A stretch of DNA of 47,470 bases from Homoserinimonas sp. (GTDB lineage Bacteria > Actinomycetota > Actinomycetes > Actinomycetales > Microbacteriaceae): contig JAODMI010000061.1 of the NCBI GenBank assembly GCA_025464755.1, forward strand, positions 1 through 47,470. The letters are read 5' to 3'. Position 1 is the stretch's first letter; each line of letters starts with the position of its first letter. This document shows, in pieces, positions 24,782 through 35,196 of the stretch. A program made the position numbers and the translations under genes. The notes beneath the pieces are model-generated. The model was given only the letters and a program-made list of their open reading frames with translations, was not told where the DNA came from and searched no databases.

Positions 24782-25876
24782 TCAGTCTATCGAGCTAACT
24801 GCGCCGCCCACTTCGGCTAGCGCTTCCAGGAAGAGCGTGGTTTCTTCTTCGGTGCCGGCCGTCACACGCAGGTGATGCGGGATACCCAGGTCGCGAATAA
24901 TGATGTCGCGCTCGAGCAACGCTTCAAAGACTCCGTGTGGACTGGCCACACCACCAAATAAGACGAAGTTGGCCGAACTTGGCCACACCGTATAGCCCAG
25001 CTTCGGCAACTCAACCAAGAGCCGATCACGCTGCGCCTTGATGTCGTCCACCATGGACAGCATCTCCCCCGTGTGCGCCAGAGCTGCGATGGCTGCCGCC
25101 TGCGTCAACGCTGACAGGTGGTAAGGCAGGCGAACCAGCCGCATCGCATCTGTCACCGCAGGGTCTGCGACCAGGTAACCCACACGGGCGCCAGCGAAGG
25201 CAAATGCTTTGCTCATGGTGCGGGAAATGATGAGACGGGGGCGGCCCGCAAGGAGAGTCAGCGCCGTCGGCTCGCCTGTCGGCGCGAATTCCGCGTACGC
25301 CTCATCAACGACGACGATCCCGTCGGTGGCGTCGTACGCTGCCGTGATCGTCTCCAAAGCCATCGGCGTGCCGGTCGGGTTGTTCGGTGCACAAAAAAAG
25401 ATCACGTCGGGCTTGTGTTCCTCGATAGCCGCGATCGCAGCTTCTGGGGAAATATCGTAATCAGCGGCGCGCTCACCGGTCACCCACTCAGTATGAGTTG
25501 ACGCCGCAATGATGGAGTGCATCGAGTACGTCGGAGGGAAACCTAAGACTTTGCGACCTGGACCTCCGAACGCTTGCAGAATGTGCTGCAGCACTTCATT
25601 AGAACCGTTAGCTGCCCAGATATTTTCTCGTGTGGTGCCGTGCCCTGCATACGCCGCCAGGCTTTCACGAAGGGTGGTGAACTCGCGGTCAGGATAGCGG
25701 TTGATGCCGAGGATGGCGGCGGCAAGAGAGGTGACGATGTCGTGGGCGACAGCTTCGGGAATAGGGTGCGTGTTTTCGTTGACATTGAGGGCGACTCGTA
25801 CCCGTTTCTGTGGGGCGCCGTACGGCGTCAGCCCCCGCAAGTTGTCACGGATAGGCAGTTCTGCGAGTGAAGTCAC
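24782..25876 (-). CDS. hisC: Histidinol-phosphate aminotransferase
   Basis: Aminotransferase class I/II; VALNVNENTHPIP, SRTMSKAFAFAGARVGY. Confidence 0.94.
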   Translation of the reverse strand: MTSLAELPIRDNLRGLTPYGAPQKRVRVALNVNENTHPIPEAVAHDIVTSLAAAILGINRYPDREFTTLRESLAAYAGHGTTRENIWAANGSNEVLQHILQAFGGPGRKVLGFPPTYSMHSIIAASTHTEWVTGERAADYDISPEAAIAAIEEHKPDVIFFCAPNNPTGTPMALETITAAYDATDGIVVVDEAYAEFAPTGEPTALTLLAGRPRLIISRTMSKAFAFAGARVGYLVADPAVTDAMRLVRLPYHLSALTQAAAIAALAHTGEMLSMVDDIKAQRDRLLVELPKLGYTVWPSSANFVLFGGVASPHGVFEALLERDIIIRDLGIPHHLRVTAGTEEETTLFLEALAEVGGAVSSID

Positions 25877-25921
25877 TGGTCAATGTTAAGACCTTGGCCA
25901 CCCAGGCTATGACGTCTTTAT

Positions 25922-26314
25922 CTAGCTGACGTATTGCGCCGGAACGGCGAGCTGCTGGCCTGCATACACATCTGCGGTGGTGAGGGAGTTGAATTTGAGC
26001 AGCTGAGCCACGACTTCGCGAGTGTCACCCGAGGGATCGAGCTCTTCTGCGAGCTCCCAGAGCGACTGGCCCCCGTCAACAGTCACGTAATCGACTGAGC
26101 CCGCGGCGCCGGACGCCGTGGCAGACCCGCCATTGAGCGCAAAGACCATCGCACCGATGACGAGCGGCAACGCGACTGCGGCCGTGAACACGGCACGCCC
26201 CCGCTTAGTGAGACGAAGCGTAGACCCGCCGGAAACAGCCGAGCCTGCTTCGCTGGCTGCGGTTCCACTGGCTGCCGTTCCACTGGCTGCGGTTCCACTG
26301 ATTGAGGCGCTCAT
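25922..26314 (-). CDS. LysM domain protein with single transmembrane segment
   Basis: TVDGGQSLWELAEELDPSGDTREVVAQLLKFNSL...GQQLAVP; AAAGGA SD before ATG at 26314. Confidence 0.85.
   Translation of the reverse strand: MSASISGTAASGTAASGTAASEAGSAVSGGSTLRLTKRGRAVFTAAVALPLVIGAMVFALNGGSATASGAAGSVDYVTVDGGQSLWELAEELDPSGDTREVVAQLLKFNSLTTADVYAGQQLAVPAQYVS
26253..26297 (-). repeat. Three 15-bp tandem units encoding (GTAAS)3 in the LysM protein
   Basis: Units 26253-26267, 26268-26282 and 26283-26297 differ at one base. Confidence 0.9.
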
Positions 26315-26349
26315 GCTGGTTCCTTTCGGTGCTGCCGGAGTTGACGTGG

Positions 26350-26396
26350 ACAGTTCGTATCCGGCCCTCGGCCGGGAGAACCGGATACGAAACTGT
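26350..26396. promoter_or_regulatory. Long inverted repeat in the LysM-lexA intergene
   Basis: ACAGTTCGTATCCGG / CCGGATACGAAACTGT: 15/16-bp arms with one bulged base and a 16-nt loop. Confidence 0.75.
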
Positions 26397-26399
26397 GTT

Positions 26400-26415
26400 C
26401 CGAACATATCTTCGA
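26400..26415. promoter_or_regulatory. Candidate LexA (SOS) box
   Basis: CCGAACATATCTTCGA, 10 of 12 matches to actinobacterial TCGAACNNNNGTTCGA. Confidence 0.6.
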
Positions 26416-26471
26416 TTACTCGTAAACTCAAGCCCAGTTTCGATACCTAGCGAATGTTTTTCTCAACACAC

Positions 26472-26487
26472 TCGAATAGACGTTTGT
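26472..26487. promoter_or_regulatory. Weaker candidate LexA box near lexA
   Basis: TCGAATAGACGTTTGT, 9 of 12 matches to the same consensus. Confidence 0.35.
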
Positions 26488-26572
26488 TATTGGCTGGAAT
26501 CGTGGATACAGTTTCGATTGTCTTGAGCTAGACCCAACCAGACACCACCGACATTCGATTTCAGGAGCGAGC

Positions 26573-27274
26573 ATGGACGAGCGCACAACGGCTGAACCAT
26601 CTGAGGGCAAGCCTCGGACGCGCCGTCGAAAGAGCCTGAGCGACAAGCAACTCGCAATACTTGACTACATCCAGCGCGCGGTGGCGGGACGGGGCTATCC
26701 GCCGAGCATGCGCGAAATTGGTGACGCCGTGGGCCTCTCATCACTGTCAAGCGTTACCCACCAGCTGAACCAGCTGGAACTAAGCGGATACCTTCGCCGG
26801 TTCCCGAATAAGCCCAGGGCCCTTGAAATTCTCATCGACCTGCCGGACCGTCCCGAAACCGGCTCGGCCGTGACATCTGACAATCCAACGCCAATCGGGG
26901 ACGCCGCCATGGTACCGCTGGTTGGTCGCATCGCCGCGGGCATACCGATCACCGCTGATCAGCAGGTGGAGGAGGTCTTCCCACTTCCCCGTCAACTCGT
27001 CGGCAAAGGCGAGCTCTTCATGTTGAAAGTTGTTGGCGACTCCATGATCGAGGCGGCCATCTGCGATGGCGACTGGGTAGTCGTGCGTCAGCAGAAAACC
27101 GCAGAGAACGGCGATATTGTGGCGGCAATGCTCGACGATGAGGCGACGGTCAAGGTTTTCCGTCAACGCGATGGTCACACCTGGCTTCTACCGCGCAACA
27201 GTAATTTCGAGCCGATCCTCGGCGACTATGCCGAAGTCCTCGGCAAGGTTGTTGCAGTTCTGCGGGCGCTCTAG
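26573..27274 (+). CDS. lexA: SOS repressor LexA
   Basis: [33 protein letters not shown] and [19 protein letters not shown]. Confidence 0.97.
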   Translation: MDERTTAEPSEGKPRTRRRKSLSDKQLAILDYIQRAVAGRGYPPSMREIGDAVGLSSLSSVTHQLNQLELSGYLRRFPNKPRALEILIDLPDRPETGSAVTSDNPTPIGDAAMVPLVGRIAAGIPITADQQVEEVFPLPRQLVGKGELFMLKVVGDSMIEAAICDGDWVVVRQQKTAENGDIVAAMLDDEATVKVFRQRDGHTWLLPRNSNFEPILGDYAEVLGKVVAVLRAL

Positions 27275-27412
27275 CCAGCCACGGTCGACTCACTCGCGCC
27301 CAGCGCGGCACACACCTCACTTGTGGCCAAGCTGAAGGCGCGAGCAGTCAGCGCGCACCCAGCGCACCGCGCTCCTGCCCGAAACGCCACTTGAGGGCGG
27401 CTCTGGACGAAA

Positions 27413-28933
27413 TTAGACCGCGTACTCACGCAGCGCCGGTGCCTGATCTTCGTGCACCATCGCTATCACCCGTGTGCCGCTCTCCTCATACGTCGTCGAC
27501 ATGATCTGTCCTTCGTCGTGCAGGGCCGAGATGACGTCACCGCGGTCGTAAGGGATCAGCAGTTCCAATTCGATGCTGGGCGCTGGTATCACCTCTGCGA
27601 TACGGGCCAGCAGCTCCTCGACACCTTCGCCGGTACGCGCCGAGACGAAGACAGCGCTCGCTTCCAATCCGCGCAGCAGAAGACGCTGGTCATCATCTGC
27701 TAGATCGCTTTTGTTGAACACGACAATCTCGGGAAGATCACGCGCACCCACTTCCCCGATGACGTCCCGCACCGTCGCCAACTGGCTCGCCGGGTCGGGG
27801 TGGGACGCGTCGACGACGTGCACGATGACGTCAGCATCGCCGACCTCTTCAAGGGTCGATCGGAACGCTTCCACCAGTTGGTGGGGAAGGTTGCGAACAA
27901 AACCTACCGTGTCGGTCAGCGTGTACAAGCGGCCATCCGGCGTGCTGTTCTTTCGAACAGCGGTGTCAAGGGTTGCGAACAGCGCGTTCTCGACCAGTGC
28001 ACCGGCTTGCGTGATCCGGTTGAGCAGCGACGACTTGCCTGCGTTGGTATAGCCGGTAATTGCCACGGAGGGCACATTGTTTCGGTTGCGGTTGGCGCGC
28101 TTAACCTCGCGGGCCGGAGCGAAGGCCTCGATCTGCTTTCGCAGGCGGGACATCCGGGTGTGGATGCGGCGCCGATCAAGTTCAATTTTCGTCTCACCGG
28201 GTCCGCGGCTTCCCATACCGTTTCCCGCCCCGACCTGGCCACCGGCCTGTCGGGACATCGACTCACCCCAGCCCCGAAGGCGGGGAAGCAGGTATTCCAA
28301 CTGAGCGAGCTCCACCTGCGCCTTGCCCTCACGGCTTTTCGCGTGCTGACTGAAAATGTCAAGAATGACGGCAGTGCGGTCGATGACCTTAACTTTGATC
28401 ACATCTTCCAGCGCACGCCGCTGACTGGGCGCCAGTTCGCCGTCGACGACGACCGTGTCCGCGCCGACGGCGGCAACGACATCCCTCAGCTCAGCTGCCT
28501 TGCCCTTACCGAAGTAGGTACTGGGGTCGGGCATGGCGCGCTTTTGCAGCAGCCCGTCAAGGACGACCGCGCCGGCTGTCTCTGCGAGGGCGAACAGCTC
28601 ACGCATCGAGTTCTCAGCCTCTTTGGCGTTGCCCTGGGAGTGGATACCGATGAGCACGACCTTCTCCAGCCGCAGCTGCCGGTATTCGACCTCGGTAACG
28701 TCCTCGAGTTCGGTCGATAAGCCTGCCACCCTGCGCAGCGCCTGGCGGTCGTCACGATCGAGTTGCTCGCCGTCTGGGTCGCTTGCGCCCACGTGGCCCG
28801 TTGCGCCGGTTTGCAGCGCCTGAGCGGCGCCGCTCGAAAAGATGGTGTATCCGGCAGAACGCGCGGATCCACTGGCAAGAACGCGCTGAATGACGTCCTC
28901 GTTCTCGTGTTCCACTGGTTCTACTTCAGTCAT
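27413..28933 (-). CDS. hflX: GTPase HflX
   Basis: GYTNAGKSSLLNRIT and SRGPGETKIELDRRRI; start moved to MTEVEPVEHEN. Confidence 0.95.
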   Translation of the reverse strand: MTEVEPVEHENEDVIQRVLASGSARSAGYTIFSSGAAQALQTGATGHVGASDPDGEQLDRDDRQALRRVAGLSTELEDVTEVEYRQLRLEKVVLIGIHSQGNAKEAENSMRELFALAETAGAVVLDGLLQKRAMPDPSTYFGKGKAAELRDVVAAVGADTVVVDGELAPSQRRALEDVIKVKVIDRTAVILDIFSQHAKSREGKAQVELAQLEYLLPRLRGWGESMSRQAGGQVGAGNGMGSRGPGETKIELDRRRIHTRMSRLRKQIEAFAPAREVKRANRNRNNVPSVAITGYTNAGKSSLLNRITQAGALVENALFATLDTAVRKNSTPDGRLYTLTDTVGFVRNLPHQLVEAFRSTLEEVGDADVIVHVVDASHPDPASQLATVRDVIGEVGARDLPEIVVFNKSDLADDDQRLLLRGLEASAVFVSARTGEGVEELLARIAEVIPAPSIELELLIPYDRGDVISALHDEGQIMSTTYEESGTRVIAMVHEDQAPALREYAV

Positions 28934-28975
28934 TGGGTTAACCCTAGCTCCTAGTATTTCGATAGGTTTCTCTTC

Positions 28976-29584
28976 ATGGCCAACGAGCATTACTTTTCCT
29001 CCGCACCGGAAAGTGAGCTCAAACTTCGACACATTACGGTCACTCTTGCCGGTCGAGCACATACTGTGACAACCGCTGGTGGAATTTTTAGCCCCGACCG
29101 CGTGGATGTCGGCACTCAAGTGCTGCTAGCCAATACACCACCCGCACCGCCGGGTGGCAATCTCCTTGATCTGGGTTGCGGCTGGGGTCCGATATCACTG
29201 TCGTTGGCATTGGAGTCCCCGCACGCCACCGTTTGGGCGGTCGACGTCAATGACCGCGCTCTCGACCTGGTGCGTCGCAATGCCCACGACCTCGGGCTCA
29301 GTAACGTCAACGCCGTCAGGCCAGAAGATGTTCCCGCAGACATCACCTTCATGGGCATTCGCTCGAATCCACCGATCCGTGTGGGCAAAGACGAACTCCA
29401 CAACATGCTTCTGCAGTGGCTGCCGAGACTGGACCCCGACACGGATGCGTGGCTTGTCGTACAAAAAAACCTGGGCTCTGATTCTCTTCACCGCTGGATG
29501 GAAGGGGCTTTGCCCTCACACTTTTCCGTGACGCGGGCCGCCACAAACAAGGGATATCGAGTTTTGCGCGTGCGCCGCCGTTGA
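28976..29584 (+). CDS. Class I SAM-dependent methyltransferase (RsmC-like)
   Basis: LLDLGCGWGPISLSLA and SNPPIRVGK motifs. Confidence 0.9.
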   Translation: MANEHYFSSAPESELKLRHITVTLAGRAHTVTTAGGIFSPDRVDVGTQVLLANTPPAPPGGNLLDLGCGWGPISLSLALESPHATVWAVDVNDRALDLVRRNAHDLGLSNVNAVRPEDVPADITFMGIRSNPPIRVGKDELHNMLLQWLPRLDPDTDAWLVVQKNLGSDSLHRWMEGALPSHFSVTRAATNKGYRVLRVRRR

Positions 29585-29691
29585 CCGGCTGAACTGTTGA
29601 CCGGCTGAACTGCTGACCGGCTGAACTGCTCACCGGCTGAACTGCTCAAAGACTGGGCTACTTGGAGGCTGAGCTACTCAGAGACTGAGCT
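29580..29691. repeat. Seven-unit 16-bp tandem repeat spanning the convergent gene junction
   Basis: GTTGACCGGCTGAACT x2, GCTGACCGGCTGAACT, GCTCACCGGCTGAACT, then GCTCAAAGACTGGGCT, ACTTGGAGGCTGAGCT, ACTCAGAGACTGAGCT. Confidence 0.85.
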
Positions 29692-30553
29692 CGCCTTCAA
29701 ATACCAGTTCGGCGGGTCCGCTGAGGGACACGTGTTCACCGTCTTCGGTAGCCCACATCCGCACGCCTAATGTTCCCCCCGGAACGGTGACTTTCCACTG
29801 GTTCGGTGCCCCGGGCCCCGCCCAGTGACGCGTTGCCAAAGCTGCTGCTGCCGCGCCGGTGCCGCAGGAGAGTGTCTCGCCGCTCCCACGCTCGTGAACG
29901 CGCATGGTGATGTACCCGACGCCGTCTTTCACCATGGGCTCGTCCGGTACGACGAATTCGACGTTTACGCCATCCGCCGGCTCCGGATCAAGAACGGGAA
30001 TGTAGCTTAAGTCGAGGGAGGCCAGCTCTTCCGCGCTGGACAGTGCAACGACGACGTGTGGGTTTCCCACGTTGATGCCGAGTCCTGGCCGTGCCACGGG
30101 CAGGTTCTTCGCCCGCACTAGGGGCTCTCCCCCGTCCAACGACCAACGACCAAGGTCGACCTGAAACCCTTTGAGGTTGCGTTGCAGGTCGCGCACTCCC
30201 CCGCGCGTGCCAATCGTCAGCGTGTCTGTCGGTTCTAGTTGGATGAGGCCGTTCGTGAGCAGATACTGCGCATACACACGGATGCCGTTGCCACACATTT
30301 CGGACGGCGAGCCGTCTGCATTGTGGTAATCCATAAACCACTCCGCCGATTCGTCTTCCGCAAGCGCGGCAGCACCGGCTGGGAGATTACGTGACTTCAC
30401 CGCGCGGATGATGCCGTCAGCCCCAACACCGAAATGTCGGTTCGCAATAGCGGAAAGCTGGGCAGGCGTCAGCGTCATATCGCCGTCGGGATCGCTGAAA
30501 AGAACGAAATCGTTTCCGGTTCCGTGTCCCTTGGTGAAATGGATATCAGGCAT
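29678..30553 (-). CDS. dapF: Diaminopimelate epimerase
   Basis: [26 protein letters not shown] and [11 protein letters not shown] motifs. Confidence 0.96.
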   Translation of the reverse strand: MPDIHFTKGHGTGNDFVLFSDPDGDMTLTPAQLSAIANRHFGVGADGIIRAVKSRNLPAGAAALAEDESAEWFMDYHNADGSPSEMCGNGIRVYAQYLLTNGLIQLEPTDTLTIGTRGGVRDLQRNLKGFQVDLGRWSLDGGEPLVRAKNLPVARPGLGINVGNPHVVVALSSAEELASLDLSYIPVLDPEPADGVNVEFVVPDEPMVKDGVGYITMRVHERGSGETLSCGTGAAAAALATRHWAGPGAPNQWKVTVPGGTLGVRMWATEDGEHVSLSGPAELVFEGELSL

Positions 30554-31499
30554 GGGTCAATGTTAGTTGGGCTATGGCGTGCTCAACCCGTGCCGGGTTG
30601 TCGTAATCCAGCCACGACACGTTCGGGTAGCGCTTGAACCAGCTCACTTGGCGGCGGGCGTACTTTCGGGTGAGCGCCGCCGATAATTCCATCGCCTCAG
30701 CCTGTGTCAGCTCATCTCGCAGCTGCGCGATCGCTTGCGAGTAGCCGATGGCTCGACTGGCTGTCACACCACGTTCAAGACCTAGGGGCAGGAGCGAGCG
30801 CACCTCCTCCACCAGCCCGGCATCCCACATGCTGCGTACCCTGGCGTCGAGTCTGGCCACAAGCTCATCCCGGGGGGCGCGCAATCCGACAATCCGCGTG
30901 CCGGATTTCCACAGTGTGTTGTCGTCTGGCAGACCGGATCCAAAAGGCTGTCCTGTCAGTTCCACAACTTCCAAAGCACGCACGATCCTCCGCCCGTTGT
31001 GAGGGCCGATGGCACCGGCGGCTTGTGGATCTACGGCGCGAAGTCGTTGGTAGAGCATCCCCGGGCCGGTTTGCGCTAACTCCGCTTCCAGTCGGGCGCG
31101 AATGTGGGGGTCTCGTCCGGGAAAGCGGAAATCAAAGATCACCGACGACACGTAAAGACCAGAACCGCCGACCAGGATGGGAACATTTCCGCGGTTGAGA
31201 ATGCCGTCGATAACAGCACGCGCATCTGCCTGGTAGTCCGAGACGCTCGACTCTTGCGTGACGTCCAGCACATCGAGCATGTGATGTCGAACGCCGAGCC
31301 GCTCCTCACGGGCAATTTTTGCTGTACCGATGTCCATACCGCGATACAGCTGCATGGCATCTGCGTTGACTACCTCAGCGCCGACACCGTGGTCACGTCG
31401 CAGGGCTGCCGCGATGCCGAGCGATAGTGCGCTCTTACCCGTGCCTGTCGCCCCGACAACGACGGCCAGGGACGGCAGTGTGCTCTCAGCGTTGCCCAT
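30546..31499 (-). CDS. miaA: tRNA dimethylallyltransferase
   Basis: [18 protein letters not shown]; start moved to [10 protein letters not shown]. Confidence 0.95.
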   Translation of the reverse strand: MGNAESTLPSLAVVVGATGTGKSALSLGIAAALRRDHGVGAEVVNADAMQLYRGMDIGTAKIAREERLGVRHHMLDVLDVTQESSVSDYQADARAVIDGILNRGNVPILVGGSGLYVSSVIFDFRFPGRDPHIRARLEAELAQTGPGMLYQRLRAVDPQAAGAIGPHNGRRIVRALEVVELTGQPFGSGLPDDNTLWKSGTRIVGLRAPRDELVARLDARVRSMWDAGLVEEVRSLLPLGLERGVTASRAIGYSQAIAQLRDELTQAEAMELSAALTRKYARRQVSWFKRYPNVSWLDYDNPARVEHAIAQLTLTHA

Positions 31500-33045
31500 C
31501 CGCCTGGTCGTAGATGGGAGTTGTCGACACGCGATGCGCGGGAAGGCCGATGGTTGGCAGGCCGAGAGAAACCCGAGCCGGGGTTGCTGATTGTCCTTGG
31601 GGTGCTGGCACTCCGCAGGATGCCGCATCGGCACGATCCCATGCGTCACCGGAGATTGTGCGACGAATTTTCACGGGCGACCCATCTGCAGAGTCGGCGA
31701 TCAGGTAGAACGGCTTGGCCTCGGAGATGTCGACGGTCACAATGTCGCCGGGGCGGGGAGTGTCGCTTCCCGCCGGGATGTCAAAGTGCACGAGACGGCT
31801 ATCCTCTGCCCGACCGCTCATGCGGTGGGTGGCGGCGTCTTTCGTACCCTCTGCAGAGACCAGGACGTTAACGGTTGTCCCCACCAGCTTGTGGTTTTCT
31901 TCCCACGAGATGTGGTCTTGCAGGGCCGTGAGACGCTCATACCGTTCCTGCACAACCGCCTTCGGAATCTGTTCCGACATGTCCGCCGCTGGAGTCCCCT
32001 CCCGAATGGAGTATTGAAAAGTAAACGCTGAGGCAAACCTCGACGCTTCGACCACTCGCAGGGTTTCCTGAAAGTCCTCCTCGGTTTCCCCGGGGAAGCC
32101 GACAATGATGTCAGTAGAGATTGCCGCATTCGGGATGCGCGCACGCACCCGGTCCAGGATGCCTAAAAACTTCTCCGACCGGTAGCTGCGGCGCATAGCT
32201 TTCAGCACTCGATCTGATCCGGATTGCAGCGGCATGTGTAGCTGCGGCATCACAGCGGGAGTCTCGGCCATCGCATCGATGACGTCGTCGGTGAACGCCG
32301 CCGGGTGAGGGCTGGTGAAGCGGATGCGCTCGAGTCCTGCGATGCCCCCAGCCGCTCGCAGCAGCTTGCTGAATGCCTGCCGGTCACCGAACTCGACTCC
32401 GTACGAGTTGACGTTCTGTCCGAGCAGAGTGACTTCGATTGCGCCATCGTCGACCAAAGCCTGAATCTCGGCAAGCACATCACCGGGCCGCCGGTCCTTT
32501 TCTTTGCCGCGCAAAGAAGGAACGATGCAGAAAGTACAGGTGTTGTTGCAGCCCACGGAGATTGAGACCCAGCCGCTGTGGGTGGACTCACGTCGAGTTG
32601 GAAGCGTTGAGGGGAAAACCTCGAGGGATTCCAGAATTTCCAGTTGCGCTTCACCATTGTGGCGCGATCGCTCAAGCAGGGCCGGCAATGAACCCATATT
32701 GTGAGTTCCGAAAACGACGTCGACCCAGGGTGCCTTTTTCAGGATGGTGCTCTTGTCTTTTTGAGCGAGGCATCCGCCGACGGCGATCTGCATCCCTTCA
32801 TGCTCTCGTTTAATAGACGCAAGCATGCCCAGGTTGCCGTAGAGCTTGTTATCTGCGTTCTCACGGACGGCACAGGTGTTGATCACGACGACGTCAGCTT
32901 GCTCGCCCTCGGCTCGCACGTAACCGGCAGCTTCGAGCGATCCGCTGAGGCGCTCCGAATCGTGCACGTTCATCTGGCAGCCGTACGTCCGCACTTCGTA
33001 GGTGCGGGCATGCTTAGGGGTGCTGCGTGGAGCGATCAAGGTCAT
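31486..33045 (-). CDS. miaB: tRNA-2-methylthio-N6-dimethylallyladenosine synthase
   Basis: [20 protein letters not shown] and radical [14 protein letters not shown]. Confidence 0.97.
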   Translation of the reverse strand: MTLIAPRSTPKHARTYEVRTYGCQMNVHDSERLSGSLEAAGYVRAEGEQADVVVINTCAVRENADNKLYGNLGMLASIKREHEGMQIAVGGCLAQKDKSTILKKAPWVDVVFGTHNMGSLPALLERSRHNGEAQLEILESLEVFPSTLPTRRESTHSGWVSISVGCNNTCTFCIVPSLRGKEKDRRPGDVLAEIQALVDDGAIEVTLLGQNVNSYGVEFGDRQAFSKLLRAAGGIAGLERIRFTSPHPAAFTDDVIDAMAETPAVMPQLHMPLQSGSDRVLKAMRRSYRSEKFLGILDRVRARIPNAAISTDIIVGFPGETEEDFQETLRVVEASRFASAFTFQYSIREGTPAADMSEQIPKAVVQERYERLTALQDHISWEENHKLVGTTVNVLVSAEGTKDAATHRMSGRAEDSRLVHFDIPAGSDTPRPGDIVTVDISEAKPFYLIADSADGSPVKIRRTISGDAWDRADAASCGVPAPQGQSATPARVSLGLPTIGLPAHRVSTTPIYDQADGQR

Positions 33046-33141
33046 GGTGATCCAAGCCTAACCGCGTTTTCGCGAGGCGCTGTGGTGCTTGTAGGTGAAC
33101 GGCGCTGCCCCATCGGTGAGTAGCAGCAGAGAAAACAGCAG

Positions 33142-33846
33142 CTAGCGGAAACGAACGCCGCCTTCATCATTGTCTAATGCCGCCTTTGTGGCTGCCTGGA
33201 CAATGGATGAGGAGTACCCCTTGCGCATCAGGTAAGCGGTTAGCCGTCGTTTCGCTGTGGCCGCATCGTACGAGCTCAGCTGAGCGGCGCGTTTGACGGC
33301 GAGATCGTTGGCGCGCTGCTGCTCGTCATCGACATCCAGCGCTGACAGTGCATCGTCGATGGTGTCCTGATCGATACGGCGGCGGCGAAGCTCTGCGATG
33401 AGGCCCTGCTTGCCGAGGCCCTTGCGTTCGTGCTGCGTTCGTACCAGCGTCTCAGCTAAGGCGGTGTCATCGATGAGGCCGACACCCTCAAGCCGTTCAA
33501 TCTCTGCGGAAATGATTTCCTCATCGATGCTGCGAGACCGTAGGAGTTTCTCGATTTCCCAGCGGGACATGTTGCGCCTTGTCAGCCCGTTGAGGCTAAC
33601 GTTCTCGGCCCGTCTTGCCGAACGAGCCACGCTTGCAGGGACGGCCTGGTCAGCGGGAGCGCTGGCCTCGTTCACTCCGCTGGCTCGCTCCGATGCCGGC
33701 GCCTGCAGTGCCGGCTCCTGCAGTGCCGGCGCGCCTGCAGCAGGTGCCGGAGATAATGGCGGCCCGCCTCCGAAAAGATATGTCACGGGAGCCAGCTGGG
33801 GCTCTTTTGCGCCCGCAGCTGGTGCACCGTCGTGGGAGGAAACCAT
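33142..33846 (-). CDS. recX: Regulatory protein RecX with Ala/Pro-rich N-terminal extension
   Basis: LTRRNMSRWEIEKLLRSR...IAELRRRRIDQDTIDDAL; adjacent to recA. Confidence 0.9.
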   Translation of the reverse strand: MVSSHDGAPAAGAKEPQLAPVTYLFGGGPPLSPAPAAGAPALQEPALQAPASERASGVNEASAPADQAVPASVARSARRAENVSLNGLTRRNMSRWEIEKLLRSRSIDEEIISAEIERLEGVGLIDDTALAETLVRTQHERKGLGKQGLIAELRRRRIDQDTIDDALSALDVDDEQQRANDLAVKRAAQLSSYDAATAKRRLTAYLMRKGYSSSIVQAATKAALDNDEGGVRFR

Positions 33847-33848
33847 TT

Positions 33849-34970
33849 TTAGGCGCTTGCCGCTTTGCGCGCTTGCTTCTCTCGAATCGGTGCGACAACC
33901 GGTTCTGGCTTGGTTGCAGCGGTGGCGGCGGCGGCGGCCAATTCTGCTGCCTTCGCGGCCTTGGCCTCCGGGCTGATGCCGAGCTTGTTGAGGATCTTGT
34001 CTTCGATCTCCTTCGCCACGGCAGGATTCTCGTTCAGGTACCGACGCGAGTTCTCTTTGCCCTGGCCGAGCTGATCCCCGTCATAGGTGTACCAGGCGCC
34101 TGACTTGCGCACGATCTCGTGTTCGACTCCGAAATCCAGCAGGCTTCCCTCGCGTGAGATACCAATCCCGTAGAGGATGTCGAACTCGGCTTGTTTGAAA
34201 GGTGGCGCCATCTTGTTCTTGACGACCTTGACACGGGTGCGGTTGCCAACGGCTTCCGTGCCCTCTTTGAGGGTCTCGATGCGACGGATGTCAAGGCGAA
34301 CTGAAGCGTAGAACTTGAGCGCCTTGCCGCCTGCGGTAGTTTCCGGGCTGCCGAAGAAGACGCCGATCTTTTCACGAAGCTGGTTGATGAAGATCATGGT
34401 TGTGCCGGTCTGGCTCAATCCACCAGTCAGTTTGCGAAGCGCCTGCGACATCAGCCGCGCCTGAAGTCCAACATGCGTGTCGCCCATCTCGCCTTCTATT
34501 TCTGCCCGGGGAACCAACGCTGCCACCGAGTCAATAACGATGAGGTCGATCGAACCCGATCGCACCAGCATGTCGGCAATCTCCAGTGCCTGCTCACCCG
34601 TGTCTGGCTGGGAGACAAGGAGGGCGTCAATGTCGACACCCAGCTTCTTCGCATAGTCAGGATCGAGCGCGTGCTCCGCATCGATGAAGGCGGCGATACC
34701 GCCGGCGCGCTGAGCGTTGGCAATGGCATGCAGGGTGAGGGTGGTCTTACCGGATGACTCCGGACCGTAGATCTCGACGATGCGGCCTCGCGGGAGACCG
34801 CCGATACCGAGAGCGACATCCAGCGCGACGGAGCCTGTGGGGATCACGGCAACGGGTGCGCGTTCGTCACTACCTAGGCGCATGACGGAGCCCTTGCCGA
34901 ACTGACGGTCGATCTGGGCGAGTGCGGTTTCCAGCGATTTTTCGCGATCTGCTGCTGATGGCATTTTCAA
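33849..34970 (-). CDS. recA: Recombinase A
   Basis: [22 protein letters not shown] and [42 protein letters not shown]. Confidence 0.98.
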   Translation of the reverse strand: MKMPSAADREKSLETALAQIDRQFGKGSVMRLGSDERAPVAVIPTGSVALDVALGIGGLPRGRIVEIYGPESSGKTTLTLHAIANAQRAGGIAAFIDAEHALDPDYAKKLGVDIDALLVSQPDTGEQALEIADMLVRSGSIDLIVIDSVAALVPRAEIEGEMGDTHVGLQARLMSQALRKLTGGLSQTGTTMIFINQLREKIGVFFGSPETTAGGKALKFYASVRLDIRRIETLKEGTEAVGNRTRVKVVKNKMAPPFKQAEFDILYGIGISREGSLLDFGVEHEIVRKSGAWYTYDGDQLGQGKENSRRYLNENPAVAKEIEDKILNKLGISPEAKAAKAAELAAAAATAATKPEPVVAPIREKQARKAASA

Positions 34971-35017
34971 GCTCCTTCTGGGTGATGACGATGCGCCTAT
35001 AGGCTGCCGCTGTAGTC

Positions 35018-35043
35018 ATTTGGCCGATTACGCAAGGCCAAAT
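35018..35043 (-). promoter_or_regulatory. Inverted repeat ATTTGGCC-(10)-GGCCAAAT in recA 5' region
   Basis: Perfect 8-bp arms. Confidence 0.45.
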
Positions 35044-35180
35044 AACTTGTGCGACAAGGCTGTGTTCGCAGTGTCGCTAACGAGCTCGACAGTACGCTCG
35101 GCATCCGACATTCGATTCGGAGGAGCGCTACCTGTGCATAACTTGCTTTCGAGTGCTACATGAAGGAGCCTAACGATTTT

Positions 35181-35196
35181 CCGAAAGGATGTTCGA
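35181..35196. promoter_or_regulatory. Candidate LexA (SOS) box upstream of recA
   Basis: Minus strand TCGAACATCCTTTCGG, 10 of 12 matches to TCGAACNNNNGTTCGA. Confidence 0.6.

Noticed and set aside
27800-28720. 306 aa plus-strand ORF opposite hflX
   Set aside because: Antisense to hflX; length explained by high-GC codon bias.
29580-29691. Possible CRISPR-like array
   Set aside because: The 16-bp units are contiguous with no spacers and show graded divergence; a plain tandem repeat.
33690-33745. Repeats in the recX 5' coding region (CTGCAGTGCCGGC)
   Set aside because: Encodes an Ala/Pro-rich low-complexity N-terminus; unlikely to have a separate function.
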